From: CAZSVI01 sp964610205
GTDB lineage: Bacteria; Bacillota; Clostridia; DSM-8532
Assembly: GCA_964610205.1 (NCBI GenBank)
Contig: CAZSVI010000022.1
Location: forward strand, 1-36,364
Direction: 5' to 3'
DNA length: 36,364 nt
The notes below the pieces were generated by a model. That model had not been told where the DNA came from and searched no databases. It saw only the letters and a program-made list of their open reading frames with translations. Of the stretch, positions 8,102 through 16,067 are shown piece by piece. The translations under genes and the position numbers were made by a program. Numbering within the stretch: the first letter of the stretch is position 1; each line of letters starts with the position of its first letter.

Positions 8102-8191
8102 GTGACTTCAATAATTGAATTTATTGATAGCCCCAACAGGAAATTCTCCGTAAACGGTCCTGTTGGTATTGAAAATAAAGGCGGAACTTAA
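8102..8191 (+). CDS. Possible 29-residue leader peptide or small protein before ftsH
   Basis: A GTG-started frame of 29 codons ends in TAA inside the hpt-ftsH gap, with an AGGAAG sequence (8088-8093) about 8 nt upstream as a possible ribosome binding site. The product contains IIEFIDSPNRKFSVNGPVGI and has no recognised family. The same DNA contains a 9-bp inverted repeat (8133-8141 with 8158-8166), so it may instead be leader RNA. No T-run follows the hairpin. Translation is unproven. Confidence 0.2.
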   Translation: MTSIIEFIDSPNRKFSVNGPVGIENKGGT

Positions 8192-8289
8192 GGGAATTTT
8201 TTAAAAGATATTTTAAAATTGAATTTTTTTGAGAAAAATAGTATCATCAGCATACTTTTGCGGTATTTTGCTGACAGGAGGTTGACTCA

Positions 8290-10248
8290 TTGAAAAATCT
8301 GCGGGGAATAAGTTTTTATATTATACTGTTTGTCATAATACTGATTATCATTGCGATGTGGAATGATTTCAATAATCCTGTGGTAATGAAGTACGGCCAG
8401 TTCAAGCATGAATTGGACGCGGGAAATGTAAAGAGCCTTCAGGTTCAAGGCCTTGATGCAGAGGTTATTTTAAAAAGTCCTTCCGGGGATTTAAAGGAAA
8501 ATGTTACGTACAAAACCAGTTTTTTATCTACCGAGCATATTGCTCAGGTTATTGATGACGCATTGGCTGAGGGAAAACTGAATGATGTGTATTATCCACC
8601 GGAGGCCAGAGCGCCGTGGTGGCTTACCATATTGCCTACTTTGGTGGTTGTCGCCCTGTTTATACTTTTCTGGGTATTCTTTATTCAGCAGTCCCAGGGC
8701 GGCGGCGGCAGCCGTGTTATGTCCTTTGGGAAGAGCAAAGCAAGAATGGCAACGGAAGACAAAATAAAAGTAAAGTTTGATGACGTAGCAGGAGCCGATG
8801 AAGAAAAAGAAGATTTGATGGAAATAGTGGAGTTTCTAAAAGAACCCCGGAAATTTGTGGAACTGGGCGCAAGAATTCCAAAAGGAGTTCTCCTGGTAGG
8901 ACCTCCCGGAACAGGTAAAACTCTTCTCGCAAAGGCAGTATCCGGTGAGGCCGGTGTTCCGTTTTTCTCCATAAGCGGTTCTGATTTTGTGGAAATGTTT
9001 GTTGGCGTTGGCGCGTCCCGTGTGCGCGATTTGTTTGAGCAGGCCAAAAAGAATGCCCCATGTATAATCTTTATTGATGAGATCGACGCGGTAGGCCGTC
9101 ACCGTGGAGCAGGCCTCGGCGGAGGCCATGATGAAAGGGAACAGACGTTAAACCAGCTTTTAGTTGAGATGGACGGGTTTGGTGTTAACGAGGGAGTTAT
9201 TATACTGGCGGCAACGAACCGTCCGGATATCCTCGACCCCGCGCTGCTTAGGCCTGGAAGGTTTGACAGGCGTGTTGTGGTTGGGCTCCCCGACATAAAG
9301 GGACGTGAGGAAATATTGAAAGTGCATTCCCGTGGGAAACCGCTGGGTAATGATGTTGACTTGAAGGATCTTGCCAAAAGCACTCCGGGCTTTACCGGAG
9401 CCGATCTTGAAAATCTATTGAATGAATCGGCCTTATTGGCGGCCCGCAAGGGAAAAAAGGAAATCACAATGGTGGAAATAAAAGAGGCTACCTTTAAAGT
9501 TGTTGTGGGTCCTGAAAAGAAGAGCAGGGTAATGAGTGAAAAAGAGAAGAATCTGACAGCCTATCATGAAGCAGGTCATGCCATTGCTGTTAAGGTTGCG
9601 TCTACTACAAACAAGGTGGATAGGGTTTCCATTATACCTTCCGGCCGCGCAGGAGGTTATACGGCGCATAAACCTGACGAAGATATTTCGTATCAAACAA
9701 AATCACAATTAATGGAGGATATTATTATATCCCTCGGCGGCCGCGCAGCGGAAGAACTGGTACTCGGAGAGGTCAGCACGGGGGCCTATAGTGATCTAAA
9801 GCATGCCAATGGTGTGGCCAGAAACATGATAACAAAATACGGTATGAGCGAGAGCCTTGAGAATTTGTTCTTTGGGGATGAAAATGATGAAATCTTCCTG
9901 GGCAAAAGTTATGGTCATGCCAAAAACTTTAGTGAAGAGATGTCTTCAAAAATCGATATAGAAGTAAAAAAGATTATATACGAGGCATACGGCAGAATTA
10001 AAACAATATTGAATGAAAATATGCAGCGTCTGCATGATATTGCACAGGCGCTTCTGGAAAAAGAACGTCTGGAAGGCTTTGAGTTTGAGAAAATTTTCAA
10101 GGAAGGCTATGTTCCGGAAGAAAAGAAAGAACCTGAACCTGAAAAGAAACAGGAATCTGAACAGAAACCAGAACCCGAATCCGAACCGGAGAAGGAACCG
10201 AAACAGATTCCAGACTCTGAATCCGAATCCGTATCAGAAAAAGAATAG
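8290..10248 (+). CDS. ftsH: ATP-dependent zinc metalloprotease FtsH
   Basis: FtsH is a membrane-anchored hexameric AAA+ protease that degrades misassembled membrane proteins and some regulators. The 652-residue product has a first transmembrane helix at about residues 7-24, an extracytoplasmic domain, and a second helix at about 110-132. Walker A is GPPGTGKT (204-211), Walker B is CIIFIDEIDAVG, and the second region of homology is ATNRPDILDPALLRPGRFD. The zinc site HEAGH is at 426-430. The TTG start at 8290 sits 7 nt after AGGAGGT. The last 45 residues form an acidic, low-complexity tail of repeated Pro-Glu and Lys-Glu that is longer than in most homologues. Confidence 0.98.
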   Translation: MKNLRGISFYIILFVIILIIIAMWNDFNNPVVMKYGQFKHELDAGNVKSLQVQGLDAEVILKSPSGDLKENVTYKTSFLSTEHIAQVIDDALAEGKLNDVYYPPEARAPWWLTILPTLVVVALFILFWVFFIQQSQGGGGSRVMSFGKSKARMATEDKIKVKFDDVAGADEEKEDLMEIVEFLKEPRKFVELGARIPKGVLLVGPPGTGKTLLAKAVSGEAGVPFFSISGSDFVEMFVGVGASRVRDLFEQAKKNAPCIIFIDEIDAVGRHRGAGLGGGHDEREQTLNQLLVEMDGFGVNEGVIILAATNRPDILDPALLRPGRFDRRVVVGLPDIKGREEILKVHSRGKPLGNDVDLKDLAKSTPGFTGADLENLLNESALLAARKGKKEITMVEIKEATFKVVVGPEKKSRVMSEKEKNLTAYHEAGHAIAVKVASTTNKVDRVSIIPSGRAGGYTAHKPDEDISYQTKSQLMEDIIISLGGRAAEELVLGEVSTGAYSDLKHANGVARNMITKYGMSESLENLFFGDENDEIFLGKSYGHAKNFSEEMSSKIDIEVKKIIYEAYGRIKTILNENMQRLHDIAQALLEKERLEGFEFEKIFKEGYVPEEKKEPEPEKKQESEQKPEPESEPEKEPKQIPDSESESVSEKE

Positions 10249-10260
10249 TATACGATAACA

Positions 10261-10291
10261 AAAACCAGAGGGAAAAATCCTCTGGTTTTTT
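10261..10291 (+). terminator. Intrinsic terminator after ftsH
   Basis: A CCAGAGG/CCTCTGG stem (10265-10271 with 10279-10285) is followed by six T residues and preceded by an A-tract. It ends the housekeeping block. Confidence 0.92.
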
Positions 10292-10346
10292 GCTGGAATT
10301 ATTAAGCTGGCAATTACATTTATTGATGGCATGAAGGCTTCTTGTG

Positions 10347-10355
10347 TGTTATAAT
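10347..10355 (+). promoter_or_regulatory. Extended -10 promoter for the SPFH module
   Basis: TGTTATAAT (10347-10355) is a perfect extended -10 about 110 nt before the SPFH gene. No good -35 is seen. No SigW-type TGAAAC/CGTA pair was recognised, unlike the homologous Bacillus operon. Confidence 0.45.
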
Positions 10356-10463
10356 GTTCAGTGAAAAGCTATCTCTGCGTATGCCTGCATCAACTCGTTT
10401 ATGGCATTTTATTTTATGTAAGGAACAGAACCGATTATTATATTTCGTTAGGAGGAAAAACAC

Positions 10464-11744
10464 ATGGGTATAATTAAAGCGCTTTTCGATACTGTAGGAG
10501 GAAGCCTGGCCGATCAGTGGCTGGAGGTTATAGAGCCGGATGAAATGAGTGACAGTACCGTATTCACATCCGGGGTATTTGTACGGAAAGACAGCCGACG
10601 CGGAAGCAACAGGAAAGGCAGCGAGGATTTTATTTCAGATGGTTCAATTATTCATGTTTATGATAACCAGTTCATGATGCTGGTGGATGGCGGAAAGATT
10701 GTGGACTATACCGCAGAACCGGGGTATTTCAAAGTGTCTAATCAGTCTGCCCCGTCACTGTTCAACGGTGAACTCAGCGAAACATTGAATGAATCATTCA
10801 ACAGGATAAAATACGGCGGCGTCCCTTCGGCAAAACAGAAGGTTTTTTACATAAATCTTCAGGAGATAAAGGGTATAAAATTCGGAACCCGAAGCCCTAT
10901 TAATTATTTTGATAATTTTTATAATTCAGAGCTGTTTTTGAGGGCTCACGGCAATTATTCCATAAAAATTACCGATCCGCTGAAGTTTTATCAGGAAGCG
11001 GTTCCTCGGAATGCGAGAAGAGTTGATATAAACGATATAAACGAACAATATCTCCATGAGTTTCTGGAAGCGCTGCAAAGTGCAATCAATCAAATGTCCA
11101 CCGAAGGTGTGCGCATATCCCATGTTGTTTCAAAAAGCCGTGAACTCAGCAAATATATGAGTACCACTTTGGATGACGACTGGAGGCAAATGCGGGGCAT
11201 AGAAATACAATCGGTCGGTATTGCCAGTGTTTCCTATGACGAAGAATCACAAAAGCTTATCAACATGCGAAACCAGGGCGCCATGCTTTCTGATCCTACG
11301 GTACGCGAAGGCTATGTGCAGGGTGCGATGGCCCGTGGTGTGGAATCTGCAGGTTCCAATGCCGGCGGCGCTATGGCGGGCTTTATGGGTGTCGGAATGG
11401 GTATGCAGGCAGGCGGAGGCATGGCCGCGGCTTTCTCACAAAGTAATCAGGCTCAGGCAGCAATGCAGCAACAGCAGACACAAAAGGAACCTGCCGGGGC
11501 AGGTTGGAAATGCAAATGCGGTGAAGATAACCGTTCGAATGCAAAGTTTTGCTGCGAGTGCGGAAAGCCAAAACCACAACCGGCAGCAGGCTGGAAATGC
11601 AGCTGTGGAAACGAAAATAACGACAGTGCGAAGTTTTGTTCCGAATGCGGCAAATCGAAGCCTTCGGATTCTGTTTGCCGCAAATGCGGTCATAAACCGG
11701 CAAGCCCGACGAAATTCTGTCCCGAGTGCGGCGAACCGATGTAG
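10464..11744 (+). CDS. SPFH-domain protein with three C-terminal zinc ribbons (YdjI-like)
   Basis: This protein of 426 residues belongs to the SPFH (stomatin/prohibitin/flotillin-type) family annotated as virion core-like, equivalent to Bacillus YdjI. The SPFH domain occupies roughly residues 25-285 and begins with EPDEMSDSTVFTSGVFVRKDS. A Gly/Ala/Met-rich and Gln-rich linker follows (about 290-345). Three short zinc ribbons come last, each with CxCG or CxxCG followed by FCxECG. In Bacillus, YdjI helps recruit PspA to the membrane together with YdjG and YdjH (family knowledge). Here the same three partners are adjacent, but no pspA gene is present. AGGAGG lies 8 nt before the ATG. Bacillus YdjI is shorter, with fewer ribbons. 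Confidence 0.85.
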   Translation: MGIIKALFDTVGGSLADQWLEVIEPDEMSDSTVFTSGVFVRKDSRRGSNRKGSEDFISDGSIIHVYDNQFMMLVDGGKIVDYTAEPGYFKVSNQSAPSLFNGELSETLNESFNRIKYGGVPSAKQKVFYINLQEIKGIKFGTRSPINYFDNFYNSELFLRAHGNYSIKITDPLKFYQEAVPRNARRVDINDINEQYLHEFLEALQSAINQMSTEGVRISHVVSKSRELSKYMSTTLDDDWRQMRGIEIQSVGIASVSYDEESQKLINMRNQGAMLSDPTVREGYVQGAMARGVESAGSNAGGAMAGFMGVGMGMQAGGGMAAAFSQSNQAQAAMQQQQTQKEPAGAGWKCKCGEDNRSNAKFCCECGKPKPQPAAGWKCSCGNENNDSAKFCSECGKSKPSDSVCRKCGHKPASPTKFCPECGEPM

Positions 11745-11785
11745 TTTATAGCGAGGAACCAGGATGAGCCCCCGCCCCTTCGGGT
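11745..11785 (+). repeat. Post-stop repeat, copy A
   Basis: The sequence starts directly after the SPFH stop codon and shares TATARCGAGGAACYA and a following CCCCCRCC block with copies B (35913-35952) and C (32481-32514, minus). It can fold CCCG/CGGG. It resembles the 3' end of IS200/IS605-type elements, but no transposase gene is nearby. Confidence 0.5.
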
Positions 11786-11810
11786 ATCGTCTGTAAATGG
11801 AGGTATTGTT

Positions 11811-12857
11811 ATGGCCATTTTTACATATAAGTGTCCCAACTGTAATGCAGGGCTTATTTTCAATCCTGAAAAAAAGCAATTTTTTTGCGAGTACTGTAAT
11901 TCCGAATTTACAGAAAGTGAACTCTCCATGAGGGCTCCAAAAGAAGACGCATCCGGCGAGGAAAATGAATCCGACGACGAATTTGTCTCCCATATGTCGG
12001 TATACTCCTGCCCTACTTGCGGCGCTGAAATAATGAGTGACGATACCACTGCCGCCACTTTTTGTGTTTATTGTCACCATCCGGTCATTTTGTCCGGACG
12101 CCTCACCGGGAATATAAAACCGGAACAAGTTATACCCTTTGCCTTTGATAAAAAGACCGTAAAAGAACATTTCAGCAAATGGGTGAAAAAACGCCGTTTC
12201 ATAAAAGAGGATTTTTATTCCGCTTCCCAGATGGAAAAATTGTGCGGGGTATACTTCCCTTTCTGGATTGTATACGGCAGAGCAGATGCAGGTATGCAAG
12301 CCACAGGAAAAACAAAGAGAGTATGGCGTTCGGGTGAAACCGAATATACGGAGACAAAAGTATATGAGGTTATCCGCAATGGAGAAATGGCATTTTCCGA
12401 TATTACCATAAAGGCCCTTAACAAGGACAGCGCTAAAATGCTGAACGGAATATACCCTTATGATGCTAATGGTTTGAAGCATTTTTCCATGGCTTATCTC
12501 AGCGGTTTTCTCGCCGAAAAACGCAATGTGGAGAGAGAAAACGCAGCTCCGGAAGCTTACAGCATTATCAGGCAGAGCGGAGAAAAGCTTTTAAGGGATA
12601 CAATTTCGGGCTACACGTCTCTTGATGTAAGACATTTGGCGGTAACTCCCGTAAACGAATACTGGCGCTATGCGCTGATGCCCGCCTGGTTACTGACTTA
12701 TGCTTATAACGGTAAGAAGTTTTATTTTGCAATGAATGGTCAGACCGGCAAGGTAGCGGGGCGTGTTCCTGTCAGCAGGCGTAAGCTGATAACGCTTTTC
12801 GCCGCGGTGGCGGGGTTAACGTCAGCTGTAATGATTCTGGTGGGGGTGCTGATGTAA
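11811..12857 (+). CDS. Zinc-ribbon membrane protein (YdjG-like)
   Basis: This 348-residue protein has two N-terminal TFIIB-type zinc ribbons: CPNCNAG with CEYC (about residues 8-30) and CPTCGAE with CVYC (about 66-88). A middle region contains the FPFWIVYGRADAGMQATGK block, and one hydrophobic C-terminal helix (about 322-345) likely anchors the protein in the membrane. This matches Bacillus YdjG, a component of the PspA-YdjGHI membrane stress complex (family knowledge). GGAGG precedes the ATG, and the stop codon overlaps the next start by one nucleotide (TAATG), indicating translational coupling with the TPM-domain gene. Its role here is inferred from that context. Confidence 0.8.
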   Translation: MAIFTYKCPNCNAGLIFNPEKKQFFCEYCNSEFTESELSMRAPKEDASGEENESDDEFVSHMSVYSCPTCGAEIMSDDTTAATFCVYCHHPVILSGRLTGNIKPEQVIPFAFDKKTVKEHFSKWVKKRRFIKEDFYSASQMEKLCGVYFPFWIVYGRADAGMQATGKTKRVWRSGETEYTETKVYEVIRNGEMAFSDITIKALNKDSAKMLNGIYPYDANGLKHFSMAYLSGFLAEKRNVERENAAPEAYSIIRQSGEKLLRDTISGYTSLDVRHLAVTPVNEYWRYALMPAWLLTYAYNGKKFYFAMNGQTGKVAGRVPVSRRKLITLFAAVAGLTSAVMILVGVLM

Positions 12858-13669
12858 TGAAAGGGATATGTAAATTTGTAACCTGTACTGTTGTTTTTCT
12901 TTTGCTCTGTATTTCCTTTGCTTTTGCCCAATCGGATCAAAGAGTTTTTGACAACGCAGAGCTTCTTTTGGAGCATGAAATAAAGGATTTGGAAAACAGA
13001 ATTATAAAATTTACCGAAAAGCACAACATGGATGCGGTGATGCTTACGATTCTTGACGCGGAAGGCAAAAGCGCACGGGAATACGCGGATGATTTTTATG
13101 ATAAAAACAACTATGGAGTTGGAGAAAGCTATGATGGATTATTGATTCTGATCGATATGGATAACCGGGAGATTTATATTTCCACCTCGGGCAGGATGAT
13201 TGAAATACTTACGGATAACCGTATTAACAATATTTTGGACGGCCAGTTCGACCGTGTTGTAAAGGGTGATTATTACGGCGCCCTTGTTTATGGAATTACC
13301 GCGGTGGAATCCTATACGCAAACCGGACCTGTAGCCGGACAATACAGTATTGACGAAAACGATGTCGCTACGGAACGAAGAGGGCTGACCCTTGAATGGG
13401 TTTTATTGTCCGTTGCCGCAGGTCTTGCTGTCGGTGGGATAGCTGTGTTGGGAGTATCCGTATATTATAAAAAGGATTTTCACAGCGTTGCATATGATTA
13501 CCGGACAAACTGCAAACTGTCTCTGCTGCAGAAGAATGATATACTGGTAAATTCCTATGTTAACACAAGAAGAATTCCGACAAATACATCCTCCGGAGGC
13601 AGTACCAGAAGTACTACGCACATATCAAGTTCAGGCCGGACCCACGGCGGAGGAGGAAGAAAATTTTAG
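12857..13669 (+). CDS. TPM-domain membrane protein (YdjH-like)
   Basis: This 270-residue protein has an N-terminal signal or anchor segment (about residues 5-24), then a TPM domain with the typical SYDGLLILIDMDNREIYIS core, and a transmembrane helix at about 180-203. The tail is rich in Ser, Thr, Gly and Arg and ends THGGGGRKF. TPM domains lie outside the membrane and are linked to membrane or photosystem protein maintenance. The order matches Bacillus YdjH. It overlaps the preceding YdjG-like gene by one nucleotide and closes the three-gene module. A basic Ser/Gly tail of this type is common in TPM proteins. Confidence 0.82.
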   Translation: MKGICKFVTCTVVFLLLCISFAFAQSDQRVFDNAELLLEHEIKDLENRIIKFTEKHNMDAVMLTILDAEGKSAREYADDFYDKNNYGVGESYDGLLILIDMDNREIYISTSGRMIEILTDNRINNILDGQFDRVVKGDYYGALVYGITAVESYTQTGPVAGQYSIDENDVATERRGLTLEWVLLSVAAGLAVGGIAVLGVSVYYKKDFHSVAYDYRTNCKLSLLQKNDILVNSYVNTRRIPTNTSSGGSTRSTTHISSSGRTHGGGGRKF

Positions 13670-13738
13670 TACTTTTTCTGTAACAGAGCCCGGTATTATA
13701 GTGAAGCTAGAATCCTAATAAGCGGGAGGCTGATTGAT

Positions 13739-15988
13739 TTGAATATATCTGGTGAAAACAAAAACATTATTGATCAGGTTTTTAACAAAGCTTTTCTGGA
13801 TGGAAGAACTGTTCTGTTTGAACACGAGGTATATCAGATACTGGATGGAATTGGCCTTGAAACGCCCAAACATTACTTTGTGAAGTCAGGGGATATGATA
13901 ACGGACAATATCCTTTCACGGTTTGCCGATGAAGTGATTATTAAAATTGTCTCGCCGGAAATTATTCATAAGCAGAAAGTAGGCGGCGTTAAAAAAGTAA
14001 AAACATATGAACCATTGTTTGTTCAATATGTTCTTGAAAAAATGAAGGATGAAGTTCTTTCACACTATGATGACGGGCATAAACCGGTTATTAACGGCTT
14101 TTTGATCGTTGAACTTATTGATTTCACACAAAGTATCGGTTATGAGATTCTGGTGGGGGTAAAGGATGATCCGTCGTTCGGGCCGGTTGTTACCTTAAGC
14201 AAAGGCGGGGACGACGCCGAATTTTTTGCGAAATACTATGACAAGGCCAACCTGTTTCTGCCGCCTTTAAGTTATGAAGAAGCACGAAAGCTTGTGAGCG
14301 GCCTGAAAATCAAGCACAAATTTAAAGATATCGGACATGAGGAATATAATGATTTTATAGCGAAAACAGCTTCAGGAATCAGTGTACTGGCTTATGAATA
14401 TTCCTATATAAGTGAGAACAATCCGCGTTACTTCATGAAAACCCTGGATGTAAACCCGTTTGTTATCTCAAAGGACAACCGGTTTGTAGCCGTTGACGGA
14501 TACATAGAGTTTGAAAAGGCTGTGGAAAGCGATAACTTCTTACCGGGGCTTAATATAAATAATATTGAAGCGTTTTTTAACCCTGAAGGAATAGCCGTCA
14601 TCGGGGTATCCTCCGATCGGTCCAAATCCAGTATGGCCAAAGAAATCGCTAAACTATTACATGATCTCGGAAGGGACGATTTATATTGTGTCAATATAAA
14701 AGGCGGAGAAACTGCTATTGGCGGACAAGATTACCCCTTATACAAATCGATGGATGATATACCGGGGAATGTGGATATGGCTGTCTATGCGGCGCCGGGT
14801 AAGTACATCCATTCATTTTTTGCGGGGCTTTCCGGGAAAGTTCCGAAAGCGGTTGTCCTGATCCCCGGGATTGCTCAGGATGTAAATTACTCTGAATTTA
14901 CGACGGAATTAAGCAAGGTTGTTCCGGAAGGAATTAGAATTATAGGGCCTAACTGTATGGGTGTTTTTTACGGAAGGGATGAGCGCCATAAAGGGGTTAA
15001 TACACTTTTTATTGAGGAAGAGAGACTAACCCTTGCCGTTTCAGAATTCAGCAATACCGCATTATTAACTCAAAGTGGCGGCATGGCCATAACCCTTGTG
15101 GATAAAATGTGCAATTCGCCTGTTTTTAAATCCATTGTAAGTTTTGGTAACAAGTATGATGTTAAGATTACCGATTTGATAAAATATTTCAATGCCGATC
15201 CGGCCGTCCAGCTTATCGCGCTATATATTGAAGGATTTGCGAAAGGGGAAGGAAGGGTTTTCTATGAACTGATGAAACATATTAATAAGCCGGTTATCGT
15301 TTATAAATCCGGAAGAACGGATGTCGGCGCAAAAGCCGCCGCTTCCCATACGGCTGCACTGACAGGTGATTATGATGTGTTTGAGGCGGTATGCAATCAG
15401 GCCTCAGTTCTGTTGACAGACGACACGAAAGGATATCAGGATACCATAAAGGCTTTTTCATTACTTGCCAATAAAAATATCTATGGTAACAAGGTTGCCG
15501 GTATTATGAATTCCGGGTTTGAAGCGACGGTTGCCGCAGATGAGCTCGGTTTTCTGGAACCTGCGGTGTTCGCTGAAACAACACAAAAAAGAATTGATGA
15601 GATTAACAATCATGGTCTTGCGAATACAAGCATGTCCATAATGGATGTATCGCCTATGACGGATGACGCTATGTACAGAGATTTTATCGAAGCGGCGCTT
15701 CAGGACAAAGGGGTGCATTGTGTGTTTGTCGGGATTGTTCCCCATGTGGAAAAAATAAAATCCACACCCGCTGTCTGCAACGACCCGGATAGTCTGGCAA
15801 ATTTAATTGTAGATCTGTATAAAAAATATAACAAACCCCTTGTTGTATCCGTTAATGCGGGAGAGTTGTACAGTCATTTTGTGGACATTATGGAGGCGGC
15901 AGGTATCCCCGTATACCCAGATATCCGCTCCGCGGTGAATTCCCTTGAATGTTTTGTAAGATATCATGTTATTTCTTCCCGGATATAA
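13739..15988 (+). CDS. ADP-forming acyl-CoA (acetyl-CoA) synthetase, fused subunits in beta-alpha order
   Basis: The family converts an acyl-CoA plus ADP and phosphate to the acid, CoA and ATP, or the reverse. The 749-residue protein starts with an ATP-grasp_5 domain (about 10-255) with IKIVSPEIIHKQKVGGV, YEILVGVKDDPSFGPVV and the TLDVNPFVI strand. Next come a CoA-binding Rossmann domain (about 275-410, FFNPEGIAVIGVSSDR) and succinyl-CoA ligase-like domains. The phosphorylated His is probably that in SHTAALTGDYD (about 540). Most fused homologues have the CoA-binding part first, so this order is reversed. The TTG start lies behind GGGAGGC. It heads a probable operon with glcD-like and larA-like genes; the true acyl substrate is unknown. 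Confidence 0.85.
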   Translation: MNISGENKNIIDQVFNKAFLDGRTVLFEHEVYQILDGIGLETPKHYFVKSGDMITDNILSRFADEVIIKIVSPEIIHKQKVGGVKKVKTYEPLFVQYVLEKMKDEVLSHYDDGHKPVINGFLIVELIDFTQSIGYEILVGVKDDPSFGPVVTLSKGGDDAEFFAKYYDKANLFLPPLSYEEARKLVSGLKIKHKFKDIGHEEYNDFIAKTASGISVLAYEYSYISENNPRYFMKTLDVNPFVISKDNRFVAVDGYIEFEKAVESDNFLPGLNINNIEAFFNPEGIAVIGVSSDRSKSSMAKEIAKLLHDLGRDDLYCVNIKGGETAIGGQDYPLYKSMDDIPGNVDMAVYAAPGKYIHSFFAGLSGKVPKAVVLIPGIAQDVNYSEFTTELSKVVPEGIRIIGPNCMGVFYGRDERHKGVNTLFIEEERLTLAVSEFSNTALLTQSGGMAITLVDKMCNSPVFKSIVSFGNKYDVKITDLIKYFNADPAVQLIALYIEGFAKGEGRVFYELMKHINKPVIVYKSGRTDVGAKAAASHTAALTGDYDVFEAVCNQASVLLTDDTKGYQDTIKAFSLLANKNIYGNKVAGIMNSGFEATVAADELGFLEPAVFAETTQKRIDEINNHGLANTSMSIMDVSPMTDDAMYRDFIEAALQDKGVHCVFVGIVPHVEKIKSTPAVCNDPDSLANLIVDLYKKYNKPLVVSVNAGELYSHFVDIMEAAGIPVYPDIRSAVNSLECFVRYHVISSRI

Positions 15989-16067
15989 GGTTTTATAGGG
16001 AAAAATCAAAGATTTTGCGTATCATTTATTATATAATGGATTCAATAGAATAGTGGGGGAATCAAAA

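Noticed and set aside
11436..12482. 348-codon minus-strand frame
   Set aside because: Antisense to the SPFH and YdjG-like genes, whose zinc-ribbon motifs are clear on the plus strand.
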